Origin: Gonapodya prolifera JEL478
Taxonomy: Eukaryota > Monoblepharomycota > Monoblepharidomycetes > Monoblepharidales > Gonapodyaceae
Direction of reading: 5' to 3'
DNA length: 64,000 nucleotides
Assembly (NCBI GenBank): GCA_001574975.1
Contig: KQ965843.1
Span: 76,353 to 140,352, forward strand
Shown here: in pieces, positions 12,199 through 23,410 of the stretch
How positions within the stretch are numbered: the first letter of the stretch is position 1
Layout: each line of letters starts with the position of its first letter
Made by a program: the position numbers and the translations under genes
Notes under the pieces: model-generated
The model's input: the letters and a program-made list of their open reading frames with translations, nothing else
What the model was told of the DNA's origin: nothing
The model's database searches: none

Positions 12199-13556
12199 AT
12201 GCCCGAGGAAGACACGTCAGTGTTCGGGTCGAAGGATGCCGGGAAGCCAGGCGGACTATTGTTACCCCCTCCCCGGCGGCGGACCCGGACTGAGAAGGTA
12301 AGCATGCGCGTGTCCTCTCTCCTACCTTATGGTAATCCAACCGCGACGCGTGACTCGTCCTCCCGTCTAGGCGTGCGATCAGTGCCACCGACGGTAGGCT
12401 TCATCATCTGACGTCGAAACGTGCGCCTTATTCGCCGTTGCTGAGTCAAACGCTGTCTCCCCCCTTGTCCTTTAGGAAGAAAGGATGCGATAACAAGACT
12501 CCGCGGTGTAGCCATTGCACGTAAGTGATGCCTACTGTTGCGTATTCGGGTTTCTCATCCCGTCACGCTCGGTTTCTAAACCCACTTCCACAATCTCCCA
12601 AAGCCTCACTGGCCTCTCATGCACGTACAAACGCACGCCCAAACAGCGGCCCTTTTCGTGGGACGAGCGAGCGGCGACGGATCCGACGTTTCTGCGGTAC
12701 GGGTCGCCCGCGGGACTGGCTGGATTGTACTCAGCGCAGGGGCAAGGGGAGCAACAGCAGTTCGTGAGCTCGACGCACGCGCAGTCCGGGTCTGCACCGC
12801 GATCGTATGGCAGTGGAAGTGGGAGTGGGGATCCGACTTGGGTTCCGGTGGGACCTAATCGGTGGATAAACTCTGGAGGTGAATTGAGCTACGGCAGTGG
12901 CGGCGGCGGCGGTCATGGTGGTGGCGGTGAGCAGTTGCAAGGATACCTGCATACAGGGGAGCAAAATGTCGCAGGGACGTGGGCGCCACAGATGCAGCAG
13001 GGGCAGTATTACGTGAGTTCCTGCTCTAGATATTCCTCATTTGCAGCGATTCAAACATCTGTTGTTGACACACGCCATCGTTGTATCCCATTATATGGTC
13101 CAGCACATATACAAGTCCCCACATGACCTCACACCCACAGCTTCGATACCTATCACATCCGCTAGTGCTTCCGTGGACCGCACTGCCTACCTCTCCACCA
13201 CCTTACCACCCGAGGCACTCCAATACCAATACCCCATCTCCGCGGCGTCGCTCGCGCCATCGTTTCCACCGCAACCCTCAGTACCAGTACCCATGTTCCA
13301 CCTCGCGCAGTACTACACAATTCCTGCGGGTGTCTCTGTGCAGGCGGGGACGCACGGATTACCCGCATTCGCCCGGCCTCCTGTTCCTGTTCCTCGGCCG
13401 CACGCAGGCACAGGGTATGACGAGCACGTGCAGATGCCTACGCACGCACCCACGCGGTCGATCAGCATGCCGTACGGACTGGGGCAGTACTATACCGCGT
13501 GGGAGGAGAATGGTCAGGGTCAGGGAGTCGATGCGGCGCGGACGTTCGGAGCATGA
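12199..13556 (+). CDS. Zn2Cys6 (fungal zinc-cluster) transcription factor
   Basis: Fungal-type DNA-binding regulator. Exons 12199-12297, 12371-12393, 12476-12520, 12604-13012 and about 13104-13556 give 342 residues. The binuclear cluster is assembled across exons 2-4: CDQCHRRKKGCDNKTPRCSHC followed by a sixth cysteine, spacing C-x2-C-x6-C-x6-C-x2-C-x6-C, at residues ~35-63, preceded by a basic RRRTRTEK. After it lies SCTYKRTPKQR, the usual linker. The remainder is low-complexity, with Ser/Gly runs around residues 120-160 and repeated QYY and VPVP motifs. No fungal-specific middle homology domain is seen, so it is shorter than most family members. The last acceptor could also be 13116; the frame is the same. 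Target genes unknown; it lies 470 bp upstream of the first MscL gene on the same strand. Confidence 0.88.
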
Positions 13557-14026
13557 CAGGTTTTGAAAACTTTTAGTTTTGATGCTGTGCTGACGCTAGA
13601 GCAGGGTGGTTTGTTTTCTTGGCAGTACCGCTGGTAGAGCAAAGGCGGTTTCTTTTTTTTTCTTTTTTTTTTTTGGAAGTACCCTTTGTACCAACACGTA
13701 CGGAGTTTTGATGTACCGTTTTTTGAAATCCTCGTTGCCAATTAATATGTATGATTTCCACATATATTGATGTTGTGGATACGCTAACTGTAGTATCGCT
13801 TGATCCTCTCGCACACAGGCACCAGATGCGACGAGGTACGTCTCTGCCAAACCGGCTCACAAGATCTTTACCTAATGTTTTGCTTAGCGTCCCTGTTCGC
13901 CTCGGCCTGGGCCTTGCTGTTGTGGGGCTGACCCTCCGCCCACAAAAACCCGGCGGTTTACCCCTTTTCAAGCAAAGCCTCTCTCCACCACCCCACTCGT
14001 CCACATCCACCACACGAACCAGCGCA

Positions 14027-15134
14027 ATGTCGTCTGCCGCCGCCGCGAAGCCCAACGAGCAGATCATCCTGCTGGAAGACGCCGGTGCCAAGGCGAAACA
14101 ACTCGGCAAGAAGGCGCTCAACGTCACCAGCGGACTGGCCAACGACTTCAAGAACTTTATCATGAGGGGAAACGTTGTCGACCTTGCCATCGCCGTCATT
14201 ATGGGTGTGTACCGGGTCCCGTCCCGTTTTTTTGTTGGTCACATGCCCCGCACGCCGATGGTTCTGACACTTTTTTTTTTGGCTCCTCCCTGACAACGAC
14301 AACGACGACCAGGTGCTGCCTTCACGACGGTCGTGAACTCGCTCGTCACCGACATCTTCACGCCCTTCATCGGTCTTGCCGCGGGACAGTCGTCGCTGCC
14401 CGACTCGTTCGTCGTTCTCAGGAACGGGCAGAACAGGACCTCGTACGGCAGCTTGGTGCAGGCGAAGAGCGATGGAGCCGTGAGTTGAGTCGGAGATGGG
14501 TGCAGATGGTGTTGTCTGACTTTCCTGTTTTGGATTGACATCGATATCGGCGGCACCTGCGAAAACAGATCACCTGGAACTGTAAGTAACCGATTGCAAG
14601 TCTCACCCCAAAACCAACTCATTTCGGTCGTTCTTCACCTCGCGTTCTCTTCCTCCCTGCGCCGCCGCCTTCCAGACGGAAACTTCATCAACAACATCAG
14701 TAAGTCGACCCTCCTCGTCTCCTTTCTCCCATCCTTCTAAACCTCTCCCCTTTCTCTCGTTTGCCCTTCCCTCCTCTGCCCGTCCCATCTCAACCCCCCA
14801 CCCCCGTCCCCTGCTCCCAACTCCCAATCCTCCTCTCCCCACGTCCAGTCTACTTCCTGGTCGTCTCCGGTATCATGTTTCTCGTCTTCAAGGGCGTCAG
14901 CACCGTCTACCACCCGCCCGCGCCCAAAGACTCGTGCCCGGACTGTCTCGAGGTTCGTCTTGTCGCATCTCCTGTTGCTTTCAGATTCCCGTTCACACAA
15001 CAACCTCCTCCCACCCCCCGGCCACCCCCGAACGCCACACAAACGCCACCCCTCACCACCTCCAGGACTACAAAATCGGCGCCAAAGTGTGCCCCCACTG
15101 CCGAAAAGACCTCACCACCGTCGAGCACAAGTAG
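14027..15134 (+). CDS. Large-conductance mechanosensitive channel MscL with C-terminal zinc-ribbon module (paralogue 1)
   Basis: Tension-gated pore that lets small solutes escape on membrane stretch. Six exons, 14027-14204, 14313-14479, 14569-14581 (13 nt), 14676-14699, 14849-14952 and 15066-15134, sum to 555 nt, 184 residues. TM1 has FIMRGNVVDLAIAVIMGAAF, nearly the bacterial signature, followed by VNSLVTDIFTPFIG. A periplasm-like loop (VVLRNGQNRTSYGSL) leads to ITWNYGNFINNIIYFLVVSG and TM2. Instead of the bacterial amphipathic helix bundle, the C-terminus carries CPDC, 10 residues, then CPHC, like a rubredoxin-type zinc ribbon. The N-terminus (about 40 residues before TM1) is longer than in E. 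coli. All key channel residues are present, so it should work. Which membrane it sits in cannot be told. Confidence 0.95.
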
Positions 15135-15775
15135 ACTGCTCCCGTCGCGGTGACTTTGGGACGTGAAAGCGGACGTGATGTGGTTGAGGTGGAGGAGGCG
15201 TGAGACTTTTAATGTGTACTTTACGCACGAGAGCACTTTGAGGACGCGAGGACGCTAGGGGTAATTATTGACCTTCCGGGTCGAGATACTTATAATACAG
15301 ATATTACTTATTCGGAAACCTTTGCGGTGGGCCATTTTGGTGACCTTTCTTTGGGACGTGGGTCCGTATGATATAAATTCTTCCATTTCGATTCTCCAGC
15401 TATTAGCGGACCGCAATAAGAAGGCGAGGCATGAAGCCGTATGATCCGAACCAAGACTGAACTGAGGGCTCTGCCTTAGTAAGGCTGGCGGTTATCATAC
15501 AGGTGGCCGATTGACGTGCACTCTCGTGAACCTCGTTGGGCTGGTAGCGACACGCATGCTAACTTCTCTAGTCCCAGGTGGTCCATTTCTTTCGGGTCTC
15601 TGACATCGACACCTATTGCATTTGCCAGAAAAATTTACCAACAAAGTTCATCTTGTACATACCGAAAATACGGAGAATAAGCAGAAGAAATTCACACTCC
15701 TACACCGCCCAGTCAAGAGTCTCGGTCTCGCGGCGTACTTCCGTGATCACGCTCAATCTGCGCCAATTATGCTCA
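15135..15775. other. Intergenic
   Basis: About 640 bp between the convergent ends of the first MscL gene and the ankyrin-type pseudogene on the other strand. I see no supported coding frame here. Confidence 0.4.
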
Positions 15776-16704
15776 CTATCCGCGCCTAGTCGTTGCAGAT
15801 GCGAGAATGGCATCCACGTCCACTCCTCGATCCCTCATCAATTGTCGCATGTCTTTGTATATGAGTCGAGCAGCTTCAAGGGCTTCTCTCCCTCCTCGTC
15901 CACACGGATCCGCCCCGTTGTCCATCAGAATGCGAACCACATTTGTGTGTCCTCGTATTGTAGCGAGAATCACGGGAGCGTCATCGCTGTGGTGGACATC
16001 AGCTCCCCACTTTATGAGGCAGCTCACAATGCTGACATTTCCTTCTTTTGCAGCAGATACGAAAGCTTCGCCAATATATGAAAAGTGCGTACCATACCAC
16101 GTTCAAAAAGAAAATCAATCACATCCTGTTTACCGGATTGAACTGCAAGACCCAGTAAGTTGACAGTTGAATCTTGTTTCACGCCATCATCAATCAAACA
16201 GCGGGCAACATCCAATCGACCCATGCGCACAGCATAACTAAGCGCATTCCGACCATTTGCTCCCCGGTTCACAAGGAAGCTGACCACACTTGGTGGTTGT
16301 TTGCAATTGCGAGGTAAAGAACAGCAGATGTGACCACGGAGTCATCTACTGTTGTGCCCGCCTCAATTAGAGAGCGTACAGCATCAAGGTGACCCCCGCC
16401 AGCTGTGTTGAAGAGGGATCTGTTGGACTGTCCATTCACATATGCATTGACGGCGGTGTTCCGACACAAGCACTTGAGGACTGGTACAACCCCATGAGAG
16501 GCCTCTGCGAAGAGGGCATCTGATGGAGATTTGTAGTACTTGAGAGCGCGAATGGCAATATCTGCCGTTCGACGGAATATTGACTTGAGCCGTTTGTTTA
16601 GAGCACGGGTTGGGAGGGCGGGGCGGTTGTCAATGCAGAAAATACCGATGAGAGAAATAATTTCAGAGGGAAGGGAGAGGAGAGAGAACTGAAAGTTGGT
16701 GTTG
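15776..16704 (-). pseudogene. F-box-like/ankyrin-repeat gene broken by dinucleotide insertions
   Basis: Read on the minus strand from about 16704, after a possible acceptor (ctttcag), the frame gives an F-box-like start (LPSEIISLIGIFCIDNRPAL), then ankyrin repeats with HLDAVRSLIEAGTTV, RLDVARCLIDDG, KQDVIDFLFERG, NVSIVSCLIKWGADV and HTNVVRILMDNGADP, ending at 15776. Two frame breaks interrupt it. Near 16290 the sequence GTGTGGTC should be GTGGTC for repeat continuity, and near 16075 ATATATTGG should be two bases shorter. Both look like 2-nt duplications of TG and AT. The first exon is unresolved; a frame with an ATG at 16887 is the only upstream candidate. Similar in plan to the gene at 23411-24401. 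Either a decaying adaptor gene or one with unrecognised processing. Confidence 0.6.
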
Positions 16705-16944
16705 CGTGGAGGAATGGTAGGAGTTGAAACCCGATCGAGGTCTTTGATTCCAAGTGGGTTGGGGATGCGCAGATGTTACAGTGGGAGCAGAGGGGCGAGG
16801 CGTGATGGCGTGTTGACGAAGAAGATTTGCCCACATGGTTTTGATGTCGACTCCATTGAATGGAACAAGTGTTGTGCCGATGGCCAAGTAATTGGTGGAT
16901 CCAATCGTTCGTATAGAAGGGATTTGTACCCGTGGTTGATTGGA

Positions 16945-17150
16945 TTAGAGCTCCGATACCGAGACAGGAATTTGTGCTAATTGATTGGGTGGTAGCGATG
17001 AAGCTCTGTCTGGAGATTGTCCTTGTTGATTTAATTGGAGAGTCGAAACTGAGCCAGGAGTTTGCTCTTGTGGATTCAATTGGTGCGGCGAAACTGCGCC
17101 ATGAGTTTGCCCTTGTCGATTGAATTGTCGAGTCGAAACGTGGCCAGGAG
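16945..17150 (-). repeat. 45-bp (15-residue) coding tandem repeat
   Basis: On the plus strand, units begin near attagagctccg, gtggtagcgatg, aattggagagtcg, aattggtgcggcg and aattgtcgagtcg, each about 45 bp apart. They keep a multiple of three, so the repeat stays in frame in the minus-strand gene. Consensus at the protein level is about S..QLN.QGQ.P..V. Units differ by many substitutions, so the array is not recent. Confidence 0.7.
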
Positions 17151-17856
17151 GCCGAGTAGGCATTGTATTTCGCAGGTTCGGATTCACATTAGGCGGCTGG
17201 GTAAAATTTTACACGTCGGTTTGAAGCGAAAAACTTGTACGGATCCGTACTCGACTCACTAGGACATTGCCAAGCTTGTCCACTATACCCGCGTGCAATA
17301 AGAGCTTCCGAACGACCATGTCTGCGTTTCCTCCGAAGTGTTGCTGAACGACGGGGTTATCCAAGACGCTAGAAACCTTGTACGACAAAGTTCTGCTGGG
17401 AGCGTCGGCTGTCGTCGAGGCTCGAGCTGAGTTGCTGCTGCGTTTGCAGTCACGTTGACATTACCGAATGCCTGGCCTCCCGTTGCAAATTGCACGATGT
17501 AAGGCCAGTGCCACAGCCTGCGATGTAAAGTCAGTGCCAGGACCTGATACCAAATCCGCAGCGGAATGGTACCCGGTTAAGATCGATGAAAAGTTGACCA
17601 AAATGCGGGCGGACTTCACATGCCAGTCGAACTCTTTTGATCCGAATCAATCGCCACTCCAGGACCGCCGGTGTGCCGATCCGTGTTCGCGGTCACCGAC
17701 TCCTTATGCGGCGCCGGGGTTATACTGATGGAGGCCGCGACCTGTGTTGTTGACAGGAGCGGCCGGGTCGAAACGTTGACGGGGCGTGGGCGTCCTTATC
17801 GGCATCGCAGCATCAGAGCCGTATTCCGCGTTCGAGAGTGCCCTTTTGTGCGCCAT
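16945..17856 (-). CDS. Unrecognised protein with C-terminal 15-residue repeats
   Basis: I do not recognise the family. A likely first exon starts at 17856 (MAHKRALSNAEYGSDAAM) and ends before a gtcgcg donor near 17743. A middle exon at roughly 17647-17485 reads DWHVKSARILVNFSSILTG, then LVSGPGTDFTSQAVALALHR, up to a gtaatg donor. A further exon (about 17444-17270) has VSSVLDNPVVQQHFGG and ADMVVRKLLLHAGIVDKLGN, and joins in phase at 17193 to the last exon. That exon begins PPNVNPN and consists mainly of four to five imperfect 15-residue units such as STLQLNQQGQSPDRA, ending at 16945. The join between the first and second exon is not fixed. The conserved-looking helical middle suggests a real protein of about 240 residues. 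Function unknown. Confidence 0.5.
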
Positions 17857-18424
17857 GATGGGAATCAATGGTGCCGCTGATTGTGCAAACAAGAAAGCTG
17901 GCACATTCCGCCCGGCAGGTGCACACTCCAGCCCTCGCTCAACGTCTGTCATTTGGGGTATTAGGGAAGGGCGGCACCAAAACGCTCTCTGAGTTGGATC
18001 CGTCCGATACACTCCCAGTTATTCCAGCGCTACCCTCCCTTCATCATGTCAGAATCAAGTTTTGGAGTTTAGGCTTCAAAGCTGTGGCGCTGGTCAGTTC
18101 CGGGTTGGACTAAGGAGTGAAGTAGTAAAAAAAAAATGCAGCAGGGCGCTATGCGCTAGCACCGCCGCCGCCAGTGTACACTGTTAATTTTACTTTATCA
18201 CGTCACGTCTTGGCAAGCTCCGCTCCAACATCCCACATCCAAGTTTCATTTGTCCGACGCCACGAAACCGAGCCCCGGGTCCTTTTCCTTTCCTGCTCGT
18301 CGTGCCACAGCCCGGTTCCCAGCCTCATTTACACAGAGACTCGACACTTTCTCGCCTGCCCAAACCCACCACCACACACGCACGTCCCGCACCCGATCCG
18401 ACCCACGACCCACAACCGAGGCGA

Positions 18425-19556
18425 TTAAACATGCACTTCCGCAGGCGACAGCTTCTTGCGCAGGTCCCACTTGCAGTGCGGGCAGAGGCGGGCGCCGAGT
18501 TTGTGGTCCTGTGTGGCGTGGGTGTCGGTGCGACATCAAGTGGTTGTGGTTGGTGCGAGAGACGAATGACATTATACAAGGGAAAGGGCGACGCCGACGC
18601 CGAGGAGGAAAGGACTGCAGGAAGACGTACCTCAAGACACGCGGGGCACGCCGCGGTTGTTGGAGCGGACGGTGCGGCTGGGGCTGGTTTGGGCGTGATG
18701 GAGACGATGAACTGTGGTTTCAGCGGGCGAGGGGTTGCCGTTTGGGTGTGTCGTGGTGGGGCGATGGTGGTGAAGGGAACGAGGGGTTTCGGGGTGCGTG
18801 TCGAGGCGGGATAGTGAGAGAAGGGGGATATGTAGGAAGGTCAGCGAGTTCGGACAAGGGCAAACCCGCAACTATCCACGTCGAGTGATGCAAGCACCAC
18901 GCGGAGCCCTGACGAACCTTGAAAATAAGGAACATGACCAAGCACACGATGAAGAACGAGATGAGCACGTTGAGGAAGCTTCCGTCTGGTCGTGCGCGGT
19001 CACGTGTTAGCTACCGATGACGCTCGACGTCGTTGTGGTTTCGATGCGGGGCCACTTACAATTCCAAGTCACCTAAAACGACCACCAACCACACCAATCA
19101 ATCCCCATCCCCTCCCTTTCTTCCCCTCAAAAACGCAAGAAACCCACCGCCCCATCATCCCTCGCCTGCTGCAACGTCGGGTAACTCTCCGCCCCGCTCT
19201 TGCCTGGCCTGAGCACGATATTGGCGTCGGGGAGGGTCGATTGTTGGGTGAAGAGCGCGACAAAGGGCGTGAAGAGGTCCGTGACGACCGAGTCGACGAC
19301 TTTGCCGAATGCGGCGCCTGCGTGGAGGTAGGGATGGGGTGAGGGTGTTTGTTAAGGGAATCGAAGCCGACCACCACCACAAAGGTACGGCGAACGGGCA
19401 ACACGCACCAACGATTACAGCAATCGCCAAATCGGCCACGTTTCCCCTCAAAACAAACGCCTTGAACTCGTCGTACAATCCCCTGGCGCCCGACACGACG
19501 CGCGATCCTGCTGCGCGGGTGGATGCCAGGAGAGGAGTTGTGTCCGAGTCTGACAT
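18425..19556 (-). CDS. Large-conductance mechanosensitive channel MscL with zinc-ribbon module (paralogue 2)
   Basis: Second MscL, on the opposite strand to the first. Exons 19556-19409, 19317-19148, 19072-19060 (13 nt), 18985-18918, 18711-18631 and 18508-18425 sum to 564 nt, 187 residues. TM1 reads FVLRGNVADLAIAVIVGAAF, then VVDSVVTDLFTPFVAL. TM2 follows VTWNYGSFLNVLISFFIVCL. The tail has CPACLE, DHKLGARL and CPHCKWDL, so both CxxC pairs are kept, with a Pro/Ala/Thr-rich linker of about 15 residues before them. The 13-nt exon and the phase-1 intron after the TM1 glycine match paralogue 1 exactly, so the genes share a common intron-bearing ancestor. In paralogue 1 TM2 is split by an intron at NNI|I; here that intron is absent and another lies after IFK. 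Looks functional. Confidence 0.95.
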
Positions 19557-21858
19557 GTGGAGCGCTGGAGTGGGAGTGTGATGGGGGAGTGTGATGGGGG
19601 CTGGGTGGTGGAAAGGGGAAATAATGGAAAGGTGTGTTTGGAAAGGCGGAAGGGAGAACAGCCGGTGTGGCACAGACACATGCGTTCAGGATAGCATTGC
19701 ACACCACGGTTCACGACTGCGCTTGCGGAAGAGTGGTCCGAGAATTCTCCACCGAGTTCTTACAACATGCACCTGAAGAACGACCCAAGCTGGTGGTTCA
19801 CCTTCCTTGTATTCCGAGTTCTAGTACGATTTTGTGAAAGCGAGGAGTCGAGCTCAATTGCGGCACGTTGAAGAGCCGTTGTTGCATTGCAGAGAAAAGG
19901 GTCGTTTGCCTGGGGTTGATGTTTGGTCACTCGCGCAACGAAGCCAAACATTAGAGGTTTGGATCGCACTTGTCGGTCCTGAGCGGTGAAGGACCGCCTT
20001 CTTGTTGTATTTCGGTTAAGCTCACGAAGATCCGAGGAGAAATCCGCACTTGATGCTGGCAAATGTGCTCCGCTTCGGTTCCCGCCGCAACGGCGCCAAG
20101 CACCATAAAAATGTCACCGTATTGAGCAGTTTGTGAGCACGAAACATGTGCCTACTATATGTGCTTGGCGTGCGTGATTATGCTTTGGCGTTCCCGATGG
20201 GGTTGACCAGATGGGCTTCATGGCTCAACGGTGCGAGCACCAAAGACATATCAGAGAGGCGGAAGAGCGCGATTGGATACTACAGTCATCAATGCTAGCG
20301 CGCAGTCGGATTTATGCGGACTGTGTGCGGTGGAGCGTCCGCGGGTGCATATTTCGATTTTTAAGTTCCGTTTTATTGAAGTGGGCGTCCCATACCAGTA
20401 CTACCAGCCTGGTGCTATGCACCCTGGCATGCGCAGCAGTATTTCGGATGATGTGTGCGCAGAAACGTGGCACTTGCTCCCGATCTGCGCTCGCAGCGAC
20501 GCCGTTCTACGTGCCCCGATTGTGGCGCAGCGGCTGCGCCCCACAAGGGGCAACTAGAGCGGTCGGATTGCTCTCGCTGGGTGAGCGCACGCACCGCTTT
20601 CTCGGCACCCCATATTCGTACTTGTAGCCGTGAATCTTGGCTCCATATGGCACGGTCCGTCGTCGCCTCCACATCCCACGAAATGATTGCAACCGCGCAC
20701 AGTTTTACACACAGTTACCTGAGGCCTTTCACGAATTGCATTCGAACATGAAAATCACCGCAAGCAACTCAGAAATCATGTATTTTGTCATTGGTTCGGT
20801 GATGGAGGCAATGCTAGGTGCTGGGGCAGCACAGGAAGACGCTGAATGTGCCGGTATCGGGTTCATTGCTGAGTACAGGTTCCACCACCGAGCACGCAGC
20901 ATCAACTGGATTCATAACCGCAACACTCTCTGGCGTGCCTGATCCGTCACTGACTACCCTCTGATGTGCATTTACCCAATCCCTTGCATCGAGGCGACGG
21001 TTTGGCCTCGGCGTGTTTGACCGTGTCTGCAGAGCGAGACGCGAACGACAAGCAAACACATCATTCCATATTTGTCTGACTTCAATGTCGTGGTATCAAC
21101 GTTGCGATGCCGATTCGACAATTATGGATATCCAACATGACCAGAACACACAATGCTTCGATTCTAATGATACTAGTACTGGGTATTAAGTCTATCGGTA
21201 TTGGAAAGAGATCGCGTCGGTGTTGGGGGCGTGGCGGGGTGTGGGTGGGAGAGGTGGGAGGTGGCGGCGGAGGAGGGCGACGGTGGTGAGGGGAGGAGTG
21301 GGGGAAAGTCTGGGGGGAGGATGAGGGGGAGTGTAGAAGCGTCCGTTAGGAGTCAAGGGGAGTGACGTGGAGTGACGTAGAGTGGACGGAAGAGACGTAG
21401 TTGAGACAAGATAAAGCCATGGCGCCGGCCATCGAGCACGTCGCGTTTCCACAACTAGACCGCCGGCGCCAGAGACACGGGCACGATAGAAGGGTCGTAG
21501 AGGCGCCGACCCGCGCGTGAGCTCGAAGAGGAGGTCGGTACGAGGTGAGGAAGTGGCGAGTGCAGACGGGAGAAGTTCTTCGTGAAGAGTCCTCCAACCT
21601 TCCAGGGTATCCTGAACGTCCAACGTCCACACATGTCACATGTCGCCCATACCCCTCGACACGTCTCTTCAGCCTTCCCACCCATCTGTGATCCTCCACG
21701 ACCCACGCGCACGTCTCGACCCAGGCGTCCTTCAAGTCCCACCCTCGTCTTCGTCCCGAGTCCACCATATTGTCCCTTATCACTCACCCGCCACCCCGTC
21801 AAGTCCAGTTCCAGCCCCCAACACCCACTCACTCCACCCAATCCCACCCAGTCCCATT
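19557..21858. other. Intergenic, 2.3 kb with a G-rich tract
   Basis: No gene that I can support. A minus-strand frame of 100 codons at 19760-20062 is the most protein-like piece but has no recognisable motif. Short tracts repeat nothing seen elsewhere. The end holds a strongly G-rich plus-strand tract (21223-21332) and a long purine/pyrimidine-skewed stretch downstream of the Pro-rich gene. Confidence 0.4.
21223..21332 (+). other. G-rich tract with quadruplex potential
   Basis: About 110 bases with more than ten runs of three or more G, including ggggg, gggg and gggtggg blocks, and almost no pyrimidine runs. Such sequence can fold into G-quadruplexes on the plus strand. It sits about 530 bp past the stop of the Pro-rich protein gene, on the strand opposite to that gene's transcript. 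Confidence 0.55.
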
Positions 21859-22470
21859 CTACTCCTCCGGCTTGATCTCCTGCACAGCGCCCCAATCCTT
21901 CAGCTTCGCCGCTCCCTCAAACCCACCCAACGCGCTGACCAAGACACTCCTGACCACCATTGCGACCAGCATGGCCAGCACGAAGACGAACACCATGTGG
22001 ACGGGCGGGCGGTCGGGTGGGAGGAATGGGTCCGGGTCGAAATCCTCTTCCTCGTAGCGGGGCTTCCGGCGGGATACGTAGCGGTACATGGGCAGCGGGG
22101 ATAGCGAGGGGATTCCGCCCGCTGCTGGTTTGGAAAACGAGGGAGGCGGGGAAGTGTCGGGGTACGCGTGCTGGTACGTCGGCGGGGGGTACGGGTACCC
22201 AGCCGCGGACCCTTGCCACTGCGTAACGGGCGTCTGCCACCCGCTGTTCAGGAGCTCGGGCGAGGCCGAGGACTCTGACGATTGCGGGGGCATGGATGCG
22301 CGGTGGTGCGGGTGAGTGGAGTGGATGTGTGGCGGGGGACCGTGGGCGTCCGGGTGCAGCGACAGCGAGGGCGGGGGAAGGTCCGATGTGTAGGAGTCCG
22401 GGGAGTGTGGAGAGGCCGTGGGAGCGTACGGTGCGTGCGCGTTCACGCTGCTGGGACGGTGTCGCTGCAT
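21859..22470 (-). CDS. Pro/Ser/His-rich protein with one C-terminal membrane segment
   Basis: A single-exon frame of 203 residues from the first ATG at 22470. Residues 1-140 are rich in Pro, Ser, His and Tyr (for example YPYPPPTYQHAYPDTSPPPS), a disordered cytosolic-type region. An Arg/Lys and acidic patch (SRRKPRYEEEDFDPDP) precedes one hydrophobic helix, VHMVFVFVLAMLVAMVVRSV, at about residues 160-182. The last 20 residues are polar. The layout is that of a tail-anchored or type II membrane protein. I do not recognise a family. The frame is open upstream of the ATG, so a longer start or an upstream exon is possible. Confidence 0.55.
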   Translation of the reverse strand: MQRHRPSSVNAHAPYAPTASPHSPDSYTSDLPPPSLSLHPDAHGPPPHIHSTHPHHRASMPPQSSESSASPELLNSGWQTPVTQWQGSAAGYPYPPPTYQHAYPDTSPPPSFSKPAAGGIPSLSPLPMYRYVSRRKPRYEEEDFDPDPFLPPDRPPVHMVFVFVLAMLVAMVVRSVLVSALGGFEGAAKLKDWGAVQEIKPEE

Positions 22471-23410
22471 GGAGAGTGGTGGAGACCAGAACGTGCCGGC
22501 GACCAAAGGACTGCGGTCGCGTTCGATATTTCGCCGCTCGTGAACTACTTTCTTCTTTAGAATTCTTCCTTGGAAGAAGATTGTTCAAACGATGGGAAGA
22601 CCTTCTCAAATCATGTTTGTGAAGTCCTTCTTATGACAGGTCTTGGCTGGTCGAGTAAGGCACTTCAAGGCGCCAACAATAGCATCTTGGATACTTTTTG
22701 CACAAGATTCTTCCTCAGTTCTTTTGAAACAACCCTGTAGTCGCTTTTGGAGTACCGCTTTTAGAATCATTTTGGAAAGTCCTATTTAACTTGGCCCCAG
22801 GCTGTCTCATCAGTAAGATATTTCAATCTGAGAATCACCAAATATGTTAGAATTGAAGTGTTCTCCCATTCAAAGCAATATTCGACATATCATTTCTATC
22901 ATGAAGTTGCTCTTGTAACAGTTACTGGCTAGGCAAATGATAAACTTCAAATTTTTGACACACTCACATCAGAGGTAGATATGATGTCATACCACACATC
23001 ACTTTAAAGAATCCTGCTTGGCTAGTGATGGAGCAAACTCATGTCGGAGGAGCAATGGTATGATATCATTTATGTGGTTACAACCATGAAGTACTTTTAA
23101 AAATCTTATTATGGTCTTGGTGTTGCAATGCAAAAAGTATTGTGGAGCCCTGCTCATTATGACCAACTGTTGGTGATGAGACAGGGGTGTTCCAAAATCC
23201 AAATTGCATAATACATATGTGATATGCCCTTTCAGTCAATTGCCTTGGTGGACGTGATTAAAGCTTGCTAAGCACCATATTGCAAAAATTCCACAAACTA
23301 CGTCCAAAATCATCTATGTTTGTTTCCTCTGTCCCCTTCTACTGGGTATACCACGCAGAAAAATGTACGATTGTTGATTTTTCACCAGCTCTTCTTGTCA
23401 GCATTATCTA
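22471..23410. other. A/T-rich intergenic region
   Basis: About 900 bp with no long frame and a base composition clearly more A/T-rich than its surroundings. I see no repeat or RNA gene in it. Confidence 0.45.

Noticed and set aside
12525-12767. 80-codon frame starting at 12525
   Set aside because: Overlaps the zinc-cluster gene in another frame; the sixth cysteine and linker are read in the frame I used.
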